DNA of 64,000 bases from Caballeronia ptereochthonis (GTDB taxonomy: Bacteria > Pseudomonadota > Gammaproteobacteria > Burkholderiales > Burkholderiaceae): NCBI RefSeq assembly GCF_001545075.1, contig NZ_FCOB02000022.1:1-64000 (forward strand), given 5' to 3'. How positions within the stretch are numbered: position 1 is the first letter of the stretch; each line of letters begins with the position of its first letter. Under the pieces are notes generated by a model that was not told where the DNA came from, did not search any database, and saw nothing but the letters and a program-made list of their open reading frames with translations. A program made the position numbers and the translations under genes. Below are positions 17,885 through 26,338 of the stretch, piece by piece.

Positions 17885-19879
17885 TTACGCCGCCCGCCGA
17901 TTGCGCGAGAGCCGTTCCTCGGCAAGCGCCAGCACTTCGGGCAGGCCGCGCAGCACGACGATATCGTTCGCGCGCAGCTTGGTTTCGGGGTCGGGTTCGA
18001 CGCCCCGGATGCCGTGGCGCCGGATCGCGGTCACCTCGACACCGTTGCCGACGAGCCCGAGATCGTCGAGCGAATGCCCGACCGCGTCCGAATTCTCGTC
18101 GATCGGTACGGATTGTAGCCGCACCTGCTCGTGGCCATCGTCGTCGTCGACGTCGTCGGCGCCGTGGAAGTAGCCGCGCAGCAGGCTGTAGCGCGCATCG
18201 CGCATTTCCTCGACGCGCCGCACGACGCGACGCATCGGCACGCCCATCAGGACGAGGGTGTGCGACGCGAGCATCAGGCTGCCCTCGACGATCTCCGGAA
18301 TCACTTCCGTCGCACCGGCTGCGGTGAGTTTCTCGAGATCGGCGTCATCGACGGTGCGCACGATCACGGGCAAAGTCGGCGCGAGCTCGTGGATGTTGTG
18401 CAGTACGCGCATCGCGGACGGCGTGTTGGCGTAGGTGATCGCGACCGTCGCCGCGCGATGCAAGCCGGCCGCGAGCAGCGATTCGCGCCGCCCGGCGTCG
18501 CCGAACACGACCGATTCGCCGGCCGCCGCGGCCGCCGCCACGCGGTCCGGGTCCAGGTCGAGCGCGACGTAGGAGATGCCTTCCTGCTCCAGCATGCGCG
18601 CGAGGTTCTGCCCGGCGCGGCCGTAGCCGCAGATGATCACGTGGCCGCTCTGCTTCAGGCTTTGCGTCGCGATCTTCGTCATTTGCAGAGATTGCAGCAT
18701 CCACTCCGTCGATGACAGGCGCAGCACGATGCGATCGGCATTCTGGATGATGAACGGCGCGGCGAGCATCGAAAGCAGCATCGCGGCGAGGATCGCCTGC
18801 AGGATGGTCGAATTGACGAGATGCGAATCCAGAATCAGATTCAGCAGCACGAAGCCGAACTCGCCCGCCTGCGCGAGCCCGAGGCCCGTGCGCATCGCGA
18901 CGCCCTGCGGCGCGCCGAACGCGCGCGCCAGGGCGGTAACCATGACCGCCTTGAGCAGGATCGGCACGATGAAGAAGCCGAGCACCAGGAACGGATGTTC
19001 CCAGATCACGCGCGGATTGAGCAGCATGCCGGTCGTCACGAAGAACAGGCCGAGCAGCACGTCGCGAAACGGCTTGATGTCCTCTTCCACCTGATGCCGG
19101 TACGGCGTCTCGGCGATCAGCATGCCCGCGATGAACGCGCCGAGCGCGAGCGACAGCCCGAATTTGTCGGTGATGAACGCCGCGCCCAGCGTGACGAGCA
19201 GCAGGTTCAGCATGAACAGCTCTTGCGAACGCCGCCGCGCGACGAGATCGAACCAGCGTGTCATGAACTTCTGGCCGATGAAGAGCAGCACCGTCAACGC
19301 GACGACGATCTTCACCGCCGCGATGCCGAGCCACATCGCGAGCTGCGACGAATTGCCGTTGGCGAACGCCGCGATGATGATGAGCAGCGGCACCACGGCG
19401 AGATCCTGGAAGAGCAGCACGCCGAAAATGTTGCGGCCGTGCTCGGATTCGAGCTCGAGCCGCTCCGCGAGCAGCTTGCTGACGATCGCGGTGGACGACA
19501 TCGAAAGCGCGCCGCCGAGCGCGAAGCTCGCCTGCCAGGACATCGCGACCCAGAAATTCGCGATCCAGCCGAAGATCATGGCGAGCGCGATGGTCCCCCC
19601 GACCTGGCTGGCGCCAAGGCCGAACACGATGCGCCGCATCGAACGGAGCTTCGAGAGCGAAAACTCGAGACCGATGGAGAACATCAGGAACACGACGCCG
19701 AATTCGGCGAGATGCTGAGCCCGGTCCGAGTCCGGCGCGATGCCCGCGGCGTGCGGGCCCACGATGATGCCCACCGTCAGATAGCCGAGCATCGGCGGCA
19801 GGTTGAAATACCGAAATACCACGACGCCCACCACCGAGCACAGCAGCAGCAGCAGCGTCATTTCGAGCGGAGAAATCAT
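17885..19879 (-). CDS. Kef-type monovalent cation:proton antiporter with RCK domain
   Basis: A 664-aa protein. Residues 1-385 form a 12-13-segment CPA2 antiporter domain (EFGVVFLMFSIGLEFSLSKL, GLGLAQAGEFGFVLLNLIL); about 405-525 is a TrkA-N/RCK nucleotide-binding domain (VIICGYGRAGQNLARMLEQE, then VALDLDPDRV); about 555-645 is a TrkA-C domain. This architecture matches YbaL/KefB/KefC. Family members export K+ in response to glutathione adducts or nucleotide state; specificity here is not known. ATG 19879 starts the first membrane segment. The last residues are Arg-rich. Divergent from kdsD across 162 bases. Confidence 0.92.
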   Translation of the reverse strand: MISPLEMTLLLLLCSVVGVVVFRYFNLPPMLGYLTVGIIVGPHAAGIAPDSDRAQHLAEFGVVFLMFSIGLEFSLSKLRSMRRIVFGLGASQVGGTIALAMIFGWIANFWVAMSWQASFALGGALSMSSTAIVSKLLAERLELESEHGRNIFGVLLFQDLAVVPLLIIIAAFANGNSSQLAMWLGIAAVKIVVALTVLLFIGQKFMTRWFDLVARRRSQELFMLNLLLVTLGAAFITDKFGLSLALGAFIAGMLIAETPYRHQVEEDIKPFRDVLLGLFFVTTGMLLNPRVIWEHPFLVLGFFIVPILLKAVMVTALARAFGAPQGVAMRTGLGLAQAGEFGFVLLNLILDSHLVNSTILQAILAAMLLSMLAAPFIIQNADRIVLRLSSTEWMLQSLQMTKIATQSLKQSGHVIICGYGRAGQNLARMLEQEGISYVALDLDPDRVAAAAAAGESVVFGDAGRRESLLAAGLHRAATVAITYANTPSAMRVLHNIHELAPTLPVIVRTVDDADLEKLTAAGATEVIPEIVEGSLMLASHTLVLMGVPMRRVVRRVEEMRDARYSLLRGYFHGADDVDDDDGHEQVRLQSVPIDENSDAVGHSLDDLGLVGNGVEVTAIRRHGIRGVEPDPETKLRANDIVVLRGLPEVLALAEERLSRNRRAA

Positions 19880-20028
19880 CCGTCTGGCGTCCTCGTTCGG
19901 CAGCGTACCGAAGCGCGTATTTCGATGCGCGGCGGTGTCGTGGAAAAGCCCCAGATGACAGGGCCCGCGGGGGCGGATGGGCGGCGGCGGGCCACGCACC
20001 GTGCGGCGCGGCCCGGAATCGCCTTTGC

Positions 20029-20034
20029 TATACT
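20029..20034 (+). promoter_or_regulatory. Putative -10 box directly before kdsD
   Basis: TATACT ends 7 bases before the A of the kdsD ATG, so a start at the usual distance would fall on the start codon itself. No Shine-Dalgarno sequence is visible and no good -35 box is found. Suggests a leaderless transcript. Confidence 0.4.
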
Positions 20035-20041
20035 CCCGCGC

Positions 20042-21025
20042 ATGATAGCGAAAATCAATGGCGACCGGGCACTGGCGCTGGCTCGCAATGTAATCCAGAT
20101 CGAAGCCGACGCCGTTCGCGGTCTCTCCGAACTCCTCGACGACAATTTCACCAACGCGGTCCGGGCCCTGCTCGGCTGCCGCGGGCGCGTGGTCGTGTCG
20201 GGCATCGGCAAGTCGGGACACGTCGCGCGCAAGTTCGCCGCGACGCTCGCGAGCACCGGTACGCCCGCATTCTTCGTGCATCCGGCCGAAGCCAGCCACG
20301 GCGACCTCGGCATGGTCACCGCCGACGACATCTTCATTGCGCTATCGAACTCGGGCGAAACCGAGGAGCTCGTCGCCATTTTGCCGCTCATCAAGCGTCT
20401 CGGCGCAAAGCTGATCGCAATTACCGGGCGTCCCGAGTCGAGTCTCGCGCAACTGGCGGACATGCACCTGAACGCGCGCGTCGAAAAGGAAGCGTGCCCG
20501 ATGAATCTTGCGCCCACGGCGAGCACCACCGCCACGATGGCGCTCGGCGATGCGCTCGCCGTCGCCGTGCTCGACGCCCGCGGCTTCGGCCCCGAAGACT
20601 TCGCGCGCTCGCATCCGGGCGGCGCGCTCGGCCGGCGCCTGCTCACTTATGTACGCGACGTGATGCGCGTGGGCGACGAGGTGCCCGTCGTGTCGCTCGA
20701 GGCAACCGTGTCGGACGCGCTTTTCCAGATCACCGACAAGCGCATGGGCATGACGGCGGTCGTCGACGGCAATCGTCATGTGCATGGCATCTTCACCGAC
20801 GGCGACCTGCGCCGCATCCTGCAGCGCGACGGCGATTTCCGCTCGCTGAAGATCGCCGACGTCATGACGCACAATCCGCGCACGATCGCGCCGGACCACC
20901 TCGCCGTCGAGGCGGTGGAACTGATGGAGCGTCATCGCATCAATCAGATGCTGGTCGTGGACGCCGAGGCGACGCTGATCGGCGCACTGAACATGCACGA
21001 CCTTTTCTCCAAGAAGGTAATTTGA
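20042..21025 (+). CDS. kdsD: D-arabinose 5-phosphate isomerase
   Basis: 327-aa KdsD/KpsF isomerase converting ribulose 5-phosphate to arabinose 5-phosphate, the first step to KDO of lipopolysaccharide. Residues 30-185 are a SIS sugar-isomerase domain (VVVSGIGKSGHVARKFAATL, then FFVHPAEASHGDLGM and ALSNSGETEE); about 205-327 is a CBS pair. The frame extends far upstream, but homology begins at MIAKINGDRALALARNVI and length is normal. The stop TGA overlaps the start of kdsC (TGATG), indicating translational coupling. Confidence 0.97.
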   Translation: MIAKINGDRALALARNVIQIEADAVRGLSELLDDNFTNAVRALLGCRGRVVVSGIGKSGHVARKFAATLASTGTPAFFVHPAEASHGDLGMVTADDIFIALSNSGETEELVAILPLIKRLGAKLIAITGRPESSLAQLADMHLNARVEKEACPMNLAPTASTTATMALGDALAVAVLDARGFGPEDFARSHPGGALGRRLLTYVRDVMRVGDEVPVVSLEATVSDALFQITDKRMGMTAVVDGNRHVHGIFTDGDLRRILQRDGDFRSLKIADVMTHNPRTIAPDHLAVEAVELMERHRINQMLVVDAEATLIGALNMHDLFSKKVI

Positions 21026-21594
21026 TGGCGCAAAAGCCTTCGTCCGCCGCCGCGGCGCTGCCGGCCACGGCGAGCGCCGCTGAGCGCGCAAGCCGCATCA
21101 GGCTGATGATCTTCGACGTCGACGGCGTTCTCACCGACGGCAGCCTCTACTTCACCGCCGAGGGCGACGCGATGAAGTCGTTCAATTCGCTCGACGGCCA
21201 CGGCGTGAAAATGCTTCAGTCGGTCGGCGTGCAGACGGCCATCATCACCGGGCGCAAGTCGGGCATCGTCGCGGCGCGCGCGAAGGAGCTCGGCATCACG
21301 CATCTGTATCAGGGCGTCGAGGACAAGACGGTGGCGCTCGCCGAATTGCTGGACGCCACGGGCATTTCCGCCGTCGAGTGCGGCTACATGGGCGATGACT
21401 GGCCCGACCTCGCGGTGATGCGCCGCTGCGGCTTCGCGGCCGCGCCGGCGAACGCGCATCCGGAAGTCATCCAGCGCGTGCACTGGGTCGCGGAAGCGCG
21501 CGGCGGCCATGGCGCGGTGCGCGAAGTGTGCGACGCGATCCTGCGCGCGCAACATCGCTACGACGAGCTGCTCGCCGCAGCGCTCGGAGGCTGA
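21025..21594 (+). CDS. kdsC: KDO 8-phosphate phosphatase
   Basis: 189-aa HAD-family phosphatase that removes phosphate from KDO 8-phosphate. Motif I DVDGVLTDG (about 30-38), motif II IITGRKSGI, and motif III GYMGDDWPDLAVM are all present; the small C0 class without a cap is typical. An Ala-rich 25-residue N-terminal extension precedes the fold. It starts inside the kdsD stop codon region and is followed by lptC after 4 bases, so kdsD-kdsC-lptC-lptA-lptB read as one operon. Confidence 0.97.
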   Translation: MAQKPSSAAAALPATASAAERASRIRLMIFDVDGVLTDGSLYFTAEGDAMKSFNSLDGHGVKMLQSVGVQTAIITGRKSGIVAARAKELGITHLYQGVEDKTVALAELLDATGISAVECGYMGDDWPDLAVMRRCGFAAAPANAHPEVIQRVHWVAEARGGHGAVREVCDAILRAQHRYDELLAAALGG

Positions 21595-21598
21595 CGTC

Positions 21599-22201
21599 AT
21601 GCAGCGCCCCGGAAAGCTCGCCTCGCTGCTGCCGCTCGTCGCGATGGCGGCGCTCGCGGGCATCACCTACTGGCTGTTGCAGGCCACGCTGCCGCCCGCG
21701 TCCGAAGCGCCGGAGCCGGCCAAGCGCCATACGCCCGATTATTTCGCGGACAACTTCTCCGTTTCCGAACTCGACGCGACCGGCACGACGCAATATCGTC
21801 TGACGGCCAAGTCGATGGTGCATTATGAAGACGACGAGAACAGCGATCTGACGCTGCCCGCGATGCGCATGTTCCAGCCGCAGAAGCCGACCGTCACGGC
21901 GACGGCCCTGCGCGGCACGGTCAACGGCGACGTCTCGATCGTCGATCTCTACGACAATGCGCGCATCCTGCGCGCCGCCGGTTACGGAGATCCACAGATG
22001 CAGGCGGATTCCCAGCATTTTCGCGTGCTGGTGAACGACGATGTCATCGAAACGGAAAAACCGGTTAGACTTCAGCGCGGTCCGTCGGTGATGACGGCCG
22101 ACGGCATGAACTACAACAACGTGACCCGGGAAATGAAGCTCTTCGGTAACGTGCGCGGCTCGATCGCCGCCTCGGATATCAATGGCGGCTCTTCCAAGTA
22201 A
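21599..22201 (+). CDS. lptC: LPS export protein LptC
   Basis: 200-aa bitopic inner-membrane protein of the LPS transport bridge. One N-terminal membrane helix (about 8-28, LASLLPLVAMAALAGITYWL) anchors a periplasmic beta-jellyroll with the family elements TPDYFADNFSVSELDATG and TQYRLTAKSMVHYEDDENSD. It receives LPS from LptB2FG and hands it to LptA, encoded next. Begins 4 bases after the kdsC stop. Confidence 0.95.
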   Translation: MQRPGKLASLLPLVAMAALAGITYWLLQATLPPASEAPEPAKRHTPDYFADNFSVSELDATGTTQYRLTAKSMVHYEDDENSDLTLPAMRMFQPQKPTVTATALRGTVNGDVSIVDLYDNARILRAAGYGDPQMQADSQHFRVLVNDDVIETEKPVRLQRGPSVMTADGMNYNNVTREMKLFGNVRGSIAASDINGGSSK

Positions 22202-22231
22202 TCCCGGCACTCCCATCCGAATTGTGACTGC

Positions 22232-22927
22232 ATGAACGAAAGGTTCCCTCGTCCCGATGGCGGCCATGCGCGCGCAACGCTCGCGCGCCGCGTCACGCGC
22301 GCCCGGCGAGTCTCGAGGGCCGCGCTCTGCGCCGCCCTCGCGTCCGTCGTCGCGCTGACGGCACTCCCCGCGCACGCCGAAAAGGCCGACCGCGACAAGC
22401 CGCTCAACATCGAAGCGGACAACATGTCGTACGACGATCTCAACCAGAAGAACATCTTCACCGGCCACGTGGTCGCGACCAAGGGCACGATCGTCATCAA
22501 GGCCGATCGCGTGGAAGTCACGCAGGACCCGCAGGGCTATCAGTACGCCACGGGGACGTCGAGCGGCAACACCCTGTCGTACTTCCGCCAGAAGCGCGAC
22601 GGCGTGGACGAGTACATCGACGGCAACGCCGTGCGCATCGACTACGACGGCAAGAACGACTTCACCAAGCTCACGACGCGCGCCACCGTGCGCCGCCTGC
22701 AAGGCCTGACGACCGTGCAGGACGAAGTGCACGGCAGCGTGATCACCTACGACGGCCAGAAGGACTTTTACACGGCAACCGCCGGCAAGGACGTCGCCGG
22801 CCCCGGCAATCCGACCGGCCGCGTGCGCGCGATGCTCGCGCCGCGCTCGGGCGGCGCAGCGCCGCTGAACGGCCCGCCCGCCACGCTCTCTCCGTCGACC
22901 ACCATTCAAGGAACGCCGCAGCAGTGA
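22232..22927 (+). CDS. lptA: Periplasmic LPS transport protein LptA
   Basis: 231-aa periplasmic bridge protein carrying LPS to the outer membrane. An unusually long Arg-rich N-region (about 1-28) precedes the hydrophobic signal core (ALCAALASVVALTALPAHA), cleaved near residue 50. The OstA-like domain has DKPLNIEADNMSYDDLNQKN and FTGHVVATKGTIVIKADRVE. The C-terminal 40 residues are low-complexity, Pro/Gly/Ala rich. Its stop overlaps the GTG of lptB by four bases (GTGA), so translation is coupled. Confidence 0.95.
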   Translation: MNERFPRPDGGHARATLARRVTRARRVSRAALCAALASVVALTALPAHAEKADRDKPLNIEADNMSYDDLNQKNIFTGHVVATKGTIVIKADRVEVTQDPQGYQYATGTSSGNTLSYFRQKRDGVDEYIDGNAVRIDYDGKNDFTKLTTRATVRRLQGLTTVQDEVHGSVITYDGQKDFYTATAGKDVAGPGNPTGRVRAMLAPRSGGAAPLNGPPATLSPSTTIQGTPQQ

Positions 22928-23706
22928 ATTCGTCCGCCATGCCCCACCGCAAGCCGGAAGGCCAGTCGAGCTCGCTGGTCGTCCGCAATCTGAAGAAGCG
23001 TTACGGCTCGCGCACCGTGGTGAAGGACGTTTCGCTCGACGTGAAGAGCGGCGAAGTGGTCGGTTTGCTCGGCCCGAACGGCGCGGGCAAGACGACTTCG
23101 TTCTATATGATCGTCGGCCTGGTGCCGCTCGACGCCGGCGAGATCGATCTCGACGGCAACTCGATCAGCCTCCTTCCGATTCACCAGCGCGCGCACCTCG
23201 GCCTGTCGTATCTGCCGCAGGAAGCTTCGGTGTTCCGCAAGCTGACCGTCGAGCAGAACATCCGCGCCGTGCTGGAACTGCAAACGGACGAATCGGGCAA
23301 GCGCCTGTCCAAAGACGCCATTACCCAGCGCACTGAAGCCTTGCTCGACGAACTGCAGATCGCGCACTTGCGGGAAAATCCCGCGCTGTCGCTGTCGGGC
23401 GGTGAACGCCGGCGCGTGGAAATCGCGCGCGCGCTCGCGACCAATCCGAGCTTCATCCTGCTCGACGAGCCGTTTGCAGGCGTCGACCCGATCGCCGTGC
23501 TTGAAATTCAGAAGATCGTCAAGTTCCTGAAGCAGCGCAACATCGGCGTTCTGATCACCGACCACAACGTGCGCGAAACGCTCGGCATCTGCGATCACGC
23601 GTACATCATCAGCGACGGCAGCGTACTCGCGGCCGGGGCGCCGAACGAGATCATCGAGAACGAAAGCGTGCGGCGCGTCTATCTCGGTGAGCATTTCCGC
23701 ATGTAA
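22924..23706 (+). CDS. lptB: LPS export ABC ATPase LptB
   Basis: 260-aa cytoplasmic ATPase that powers LPS extraction from the inner membrane with LptF/LptG (not in this window). Walker A GPNGAGKTT near 58, Q-loop YLPQEASVFRKLTVEQNIRA, signature LSGGERRRVEIARAL, Walker B FILLDEPFAGVDPIAV, and switch His in ITDHNVRETL. The GTG start at 22924 overlaps the lptA stop; an ATG 5 codons later is possible. Confidence 0.97.
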   Translation: MNSSAMPHRKPEGQSSSLVVRNLKKRYGSRTVVKDVSLDVKSGEVVGLLGPNGAGKTTSFYMIVGLVPLDAGEIDLDGNSISLLPIHQRAHLGLSYLPQEASVFRKLTVEQNIRAVLELQTDESGKRLSKDAITQRTEALLDELQIAHLRENPALSLSGGERRRVEIARALATNPSFILLDEPFAGVDPIAVLEIQKIVKFLKQRNIGVLITDHNVRETLGICDHAYIISDGSVLAAGAPNEIIENESVRRVYLGEHFRM

Positions 23707-23767
23707 GCGCTACCCGGCGAGCGCGGCGCGCATCGTGCGCCGCACCAGGAGAAAGCAGCAAGACTTA

Positions 23768-23800
23768 CGTGCCGCCCCTCGAGGCGGCACGCTTCTTTTT
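23768..23800 (+). terminator. Terminator of the kdsD-lptB operon
   Basis: 9-bp stem CGTGCCGCC / GGCGGCACG with loop CCTCGA, followed by CTTCTTTTT. It lies 61 bases after the lptB stop and separates it from rpoN, which therefore needs its own promoter. Confidence 0.8.
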
Positions 23801-23826
23801 GGATTCGCCGCGAGGTTTCGCGCGCG

Positions 23827-23860
23827 TGGCAAACTCTCTACAATGATTAAAACTTTGCCA
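23827..23860 (+). promoter_or_regulatory. rpoN promoter flanked by a TGGCAAA inverted repeat
   Basis: A good -10 box TACAAT (23839-23844) sits between TGGCAAA (23827-23833) and its reverse complement TTTGCCA (23854-23860). The right arm ends on the A of the rpoN start codon. The predicted transcript start is only about 9 bases before the ATG, and no Shine-Dalgarno is visible. No clear -35. Confidence 0.4.
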
Positions 23861-25377
23861 TGAAAGCCAGCCTCCAACTCCGCCTCTCGCAGCATCTTGC
23901 GCTGACCCCGCAACTGCAGCAGTCCATCCGGCTGCTACAGCTGTCGACGCTCGAACTGCAGCAGGAAGTCGCGATGGCCGTCGCTCAGAATCCGCTTCTG
24001 GAGAACGAGGACGACTGGATCTCGAGCCCGCTGCGCGTCGCTGCGGACGGCTCGCTAATCGCCTCGCCCGCGGCGCAGAGCGCGCCGCCCGAGCCGATGA
24101 TGAGCAACGGCTCGGCATCGGGCACGTCGAGTTCCGAACGTTCGGAAAACAGCGAGCCGCAGGGCGTCGACGAGTACAACGGCCTGGGTTCGGACAGCAA
24201 CTCGGACTCCAGTTCGTGGAATCTCGAAGACTACGGCCGCGCGAGCAACGCGTCCGACGACGACGATCTCCCGCCGCTGCAAATCCACGAATCGACGACG
24301 ACGCTGCGCGATCATCTGACCGCGCAATTGCGCATGACCGCGGCCAATCAGCGCGATCGCGCGCTGATCACGTTTCTCATCGAATCACTGGATGAAGACG
24401 GATATCTCACGTCCTCGCTCGAGGAAATCCAGGCCGATCTGCCCGAGGAGCTCGAAGTCGACGTCGACGAGCTGAGCGCCGCGCTCGCGCTCCTGCAAAG
24501 CTTCGATCCGCCCGGCGTGGGCGGACGCTCGGCGTCGGAATGCCTCAAGCTGCAATTGCTGCGGCTCGATGCGTCGCCCACGCGCACGCTGGCGCTCGAG
24601 ATCGTCACGAATCATCTGGAACTGCTCGCGGCCCGCGATTTCACGCGGTTGCGCAAGCAGTTGAAGGCCGGCGACGACTCGCTTCGGGACGCGCACGTGC
24701 TGATCAAGTCGCTCGAACCGTTCCCGGGCGCGGCGTACGGCAAGAGCGAGGCCGACTACGTAGTGCCCGACATCATGGTGAAAAAGAGCGCCAGCGGCTG
24801 GACGGCTGAGCTGAATCCGGAAATCGTCCCGCGGCTGCGCATCAACCATTTGTACGCGAATATCCTGCGCAACAATCGCGGAGATCCGGGCAGCGGCTCG
24901 CTGCGTCAGCAACTCCAGGAAGCGCGCTGGCTCATCAAGAATATTCAGCAGAGGTTCGAGACGATCCTGCGTGTGGCGCAGGCAATTGTGGAGCGTCAGA
25001 AGAACTTTTTTGCACATGGCGAAATCGCCATGCGGCCCTTGGTTTTGCGGGAGATTGCTGATACGCTGGGTTTACACGAGTCGACCGTTTCGCGGGTGAC
25101 CACAGGGAAGTACATGCTCACCCCCTTCGGGACGCTTGAATTTAAGTACTTCTTTGGATCGCACGTTTCGACCGACACAGGAGGCGCGGCATCGTCCACG
25201 GCGATCCGGGCCCTCATCAAGCAACTGATAGGAGCGGAAGACCCCAAAACTCCTCTTTCAGACAGCCGCATCGCCGAACTGCTGGCGGAACAAGGATTCG
25301 TGGTCGCGCGGCGCACTGTAGCCAAATATCGCGAAGCCCTCAGGATCCCGGCAGTGAATCTGCGCAAGTCTCTATGA
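23860..25377 (+). CDS. rpoN: RNA polymerase sigma-54 factor
   Basis: 505-aa alternative sigma factor for enhancer-dependent promoters. Region I (1-50) is Gln/Leu rich (LRLSQHLALTPQLQQSIRLL, then QLSTLELQQE); about 55-140 is an acidic, low-complexity region II; the core-binding domain follows, then a helix-turn-helix (LRVREI-type: LVLREIADTLGLHESTVSRV) and the RpoN box ARRTVAKYRE at about 484-493, which reads the -24 element. Placement before hpf and ptsN is the classic rpoN neighbourhood. Confidence 0.98.
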   Translation: MKASLQLRLSQHLALTPQLQQSIRLLQLSTLELQQEVAMAVAQNPLLENEDDWISSPLRVAADGSLIASPAAQSAPPEPMMSNGSASGTSSSERSENSEPQGVDEYNGLGSDSNSDSSSWNLEDYGRASNASDDDDLPPLQIHESTTTLRDHLTAQLRMTAANQRDRALITFLIESLDEDGYLTSSLEEIQADLPEELEVDVDELSAALALLQSFDPPGVGGRSASECLKLQLLRLDASPTRTLALEIVTNHLELLAARDFTRLRKQLKAGDDSLRDAHVLIKSLEPFPGAAYGKSEADYVVPDIMVKKSASGWTAELNPEIVPRLRINHLYANILRNNRGDPGSGSLRQQLQEARWLIKNIQQRFETILRVAQAIVERQKNFFAHGEIAMRPLVLREIADTLGLHESTVSRVTTGKYMLTPFGTLEFKYFFGSHVSTDTGGAASSTAIRALIKQLIGAEDPKTPLSDSRIAELLAEQGFVVARRTVAKYREALRIPAVNLRKSL

Positions 25378-25393
25378 CCCGTCTCTATATAGT

Positions 25394-25412
25394 CCATCGC
25401 ATTTTGCGATGG
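25394..25412. repeat. Short perfect hairpin between rpoN and hpf
   Basis: CCATCGCA and TGCGATGG form an 8-bp stem with a 3-base loop, 17 bases after the rpoN stop. It has no T tract on the plus strand, so it is not a standard terminator; it may be an mRNA 3'-end stabiliser or attenuator between the two genes. Confidence 0.45.
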
Positions 25413-25565
25413 GCGTTTACCGGCCGCAACGCGAAAGCGCGGACGTGCCGGCCGAAGCGACCCGTTTTTTCGAGCGCGTCAAACATGACGAGCTGACGGG
25501 ACGCATTGCCGACCGGTATCGGACGAGCCGACGTGGCCTGGCGGCCATTAGCTTGGAGAGCAACT

Positions 25566-25925
25566 ATGAATCTGAAGATCAGTGGACACCACCTCGAATT
25601 GACGCCTGCGTTGCGCGAGTACGTGATCACGAAACTGGACAGGGTGCTCCGTCATTTCGATCAAGTGATCGACGGCAACGTTGTCCTCTCGGTCGACAAT
25701 CATAGGGAAAAGGAAAAGCGGCAGAAGGCAGAAATCAACCTGCACCTGAAGGGCAAGGACATTTTTATCGAGAGTTGTGACGCTGATATGTACGCGGCCA
25801 TCGATCTGATGGTCGACAAGCTGGATCGGCAGGTCATCAAGCACAAGGACAAGATTCAGGGCCACGCACACGAGGCAGTGAAGTATCGGGGCGAACCGCA
25901 AAGCATCGAGGCGCCGTCGCCCTGA
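25566..25925 (+). CDS. hpf: Ribosome hibernation-promoting factor (YfiA/HPF family)
   Basis: 119-aa ribosome-associated protein that helps inactivate ribosomes in stationary phase. MNLKISGHHLELTPALREYV, then ITKLDRVLRHFDQVIDGNVV and CDADMYAAIDLMVDKLDRQV carry the beta-alpha-beta-beta-beta-alpha fold with its conserved basic face; it lacks the long C-terminal dimerisation domain, so it is the short form. ATG at 25566 has GGAG 7 bases upstream. It follows rpoN, a conserved pairing in proteobacteria. Confidence 0.96.
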   Translation: MNLKISGHHLELTPALREYVITKLDRVLRHFDQVIDGNVVLSVDNHREKEKRQKAEINLHLKGKDIFIESCDADMYAAIDLMVDKLDRQVIKHKDKIQGHAHEAVKYRGEPQSIEAPSP

Positions 25926-26338
25926 GCGAGCAACAGCGCACTGCTTGCGAACTGACCGTGTAGTCCGGCAAGACCCGCCGCCACGGGACGGCGGGCGGGT
26001 TTCGAGGAATTCCTCGAAGTCCCGAAACGATCGCGATGAGCGTGCACCGAACCGAAGCCGCCCTTCCAGGCGGCTTTTTTGTTGGATTTTCGTCGTTGCG
26101 TGGCTCAAGCCATTGATTTTCAGGGTTTTGTACTGCACATTGGATCGCTGATACTTCCATGGCGCGGCGCACCATCGTGCTTTGGCCTGTTCTATAATGG
26201 TCCGGTTATTTTCGGGGTCGCACGACAGGAACGCTGCAGGGAAACGCCGCCAGCGCACATTTCGTTTCACACCGCCGTGAGCGCTTTCAGACAGCAGCCA
26301 CGATGAGGAGCTATCAGGCCACGCATCAGCCTGCCAAC
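25926..26338. promoter_or_regulatory. hpf-ptsN intergenic region
   Basis: 413 bases. It holds the hpf terminator (26055-26081) and then an AT-richer segment with a perfect -10 hexamer TATAAT at 26193-26198, 140 bases before the ptsN start. A recognisable -35 is not present at 17 bases. A second GC-rich inverted repeat (GACCCGCCG ... CGGCGGGCGGG) lies near 25974-26000. No coding sequence seen apart from a short in-frame extension of ptsN. Confidence 0.5.
26055..26081 (+). terminator. Terminator after hpf
   Basis: Stem AAGCCGCC / GGCGGCTT with loop CTTCCA and a TTTTTT tract, 130 bases after the hpf stop. Confidence 0.8.

Noticed and set aside
18821..20041. 407-codon upstream extension of the kdsD frame across the antiporter gene
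   Set aside because: Antisense to the Kef-type gene, Arg/Glu/His-rich, and kdsD homology begins only at the ATG at 20042.
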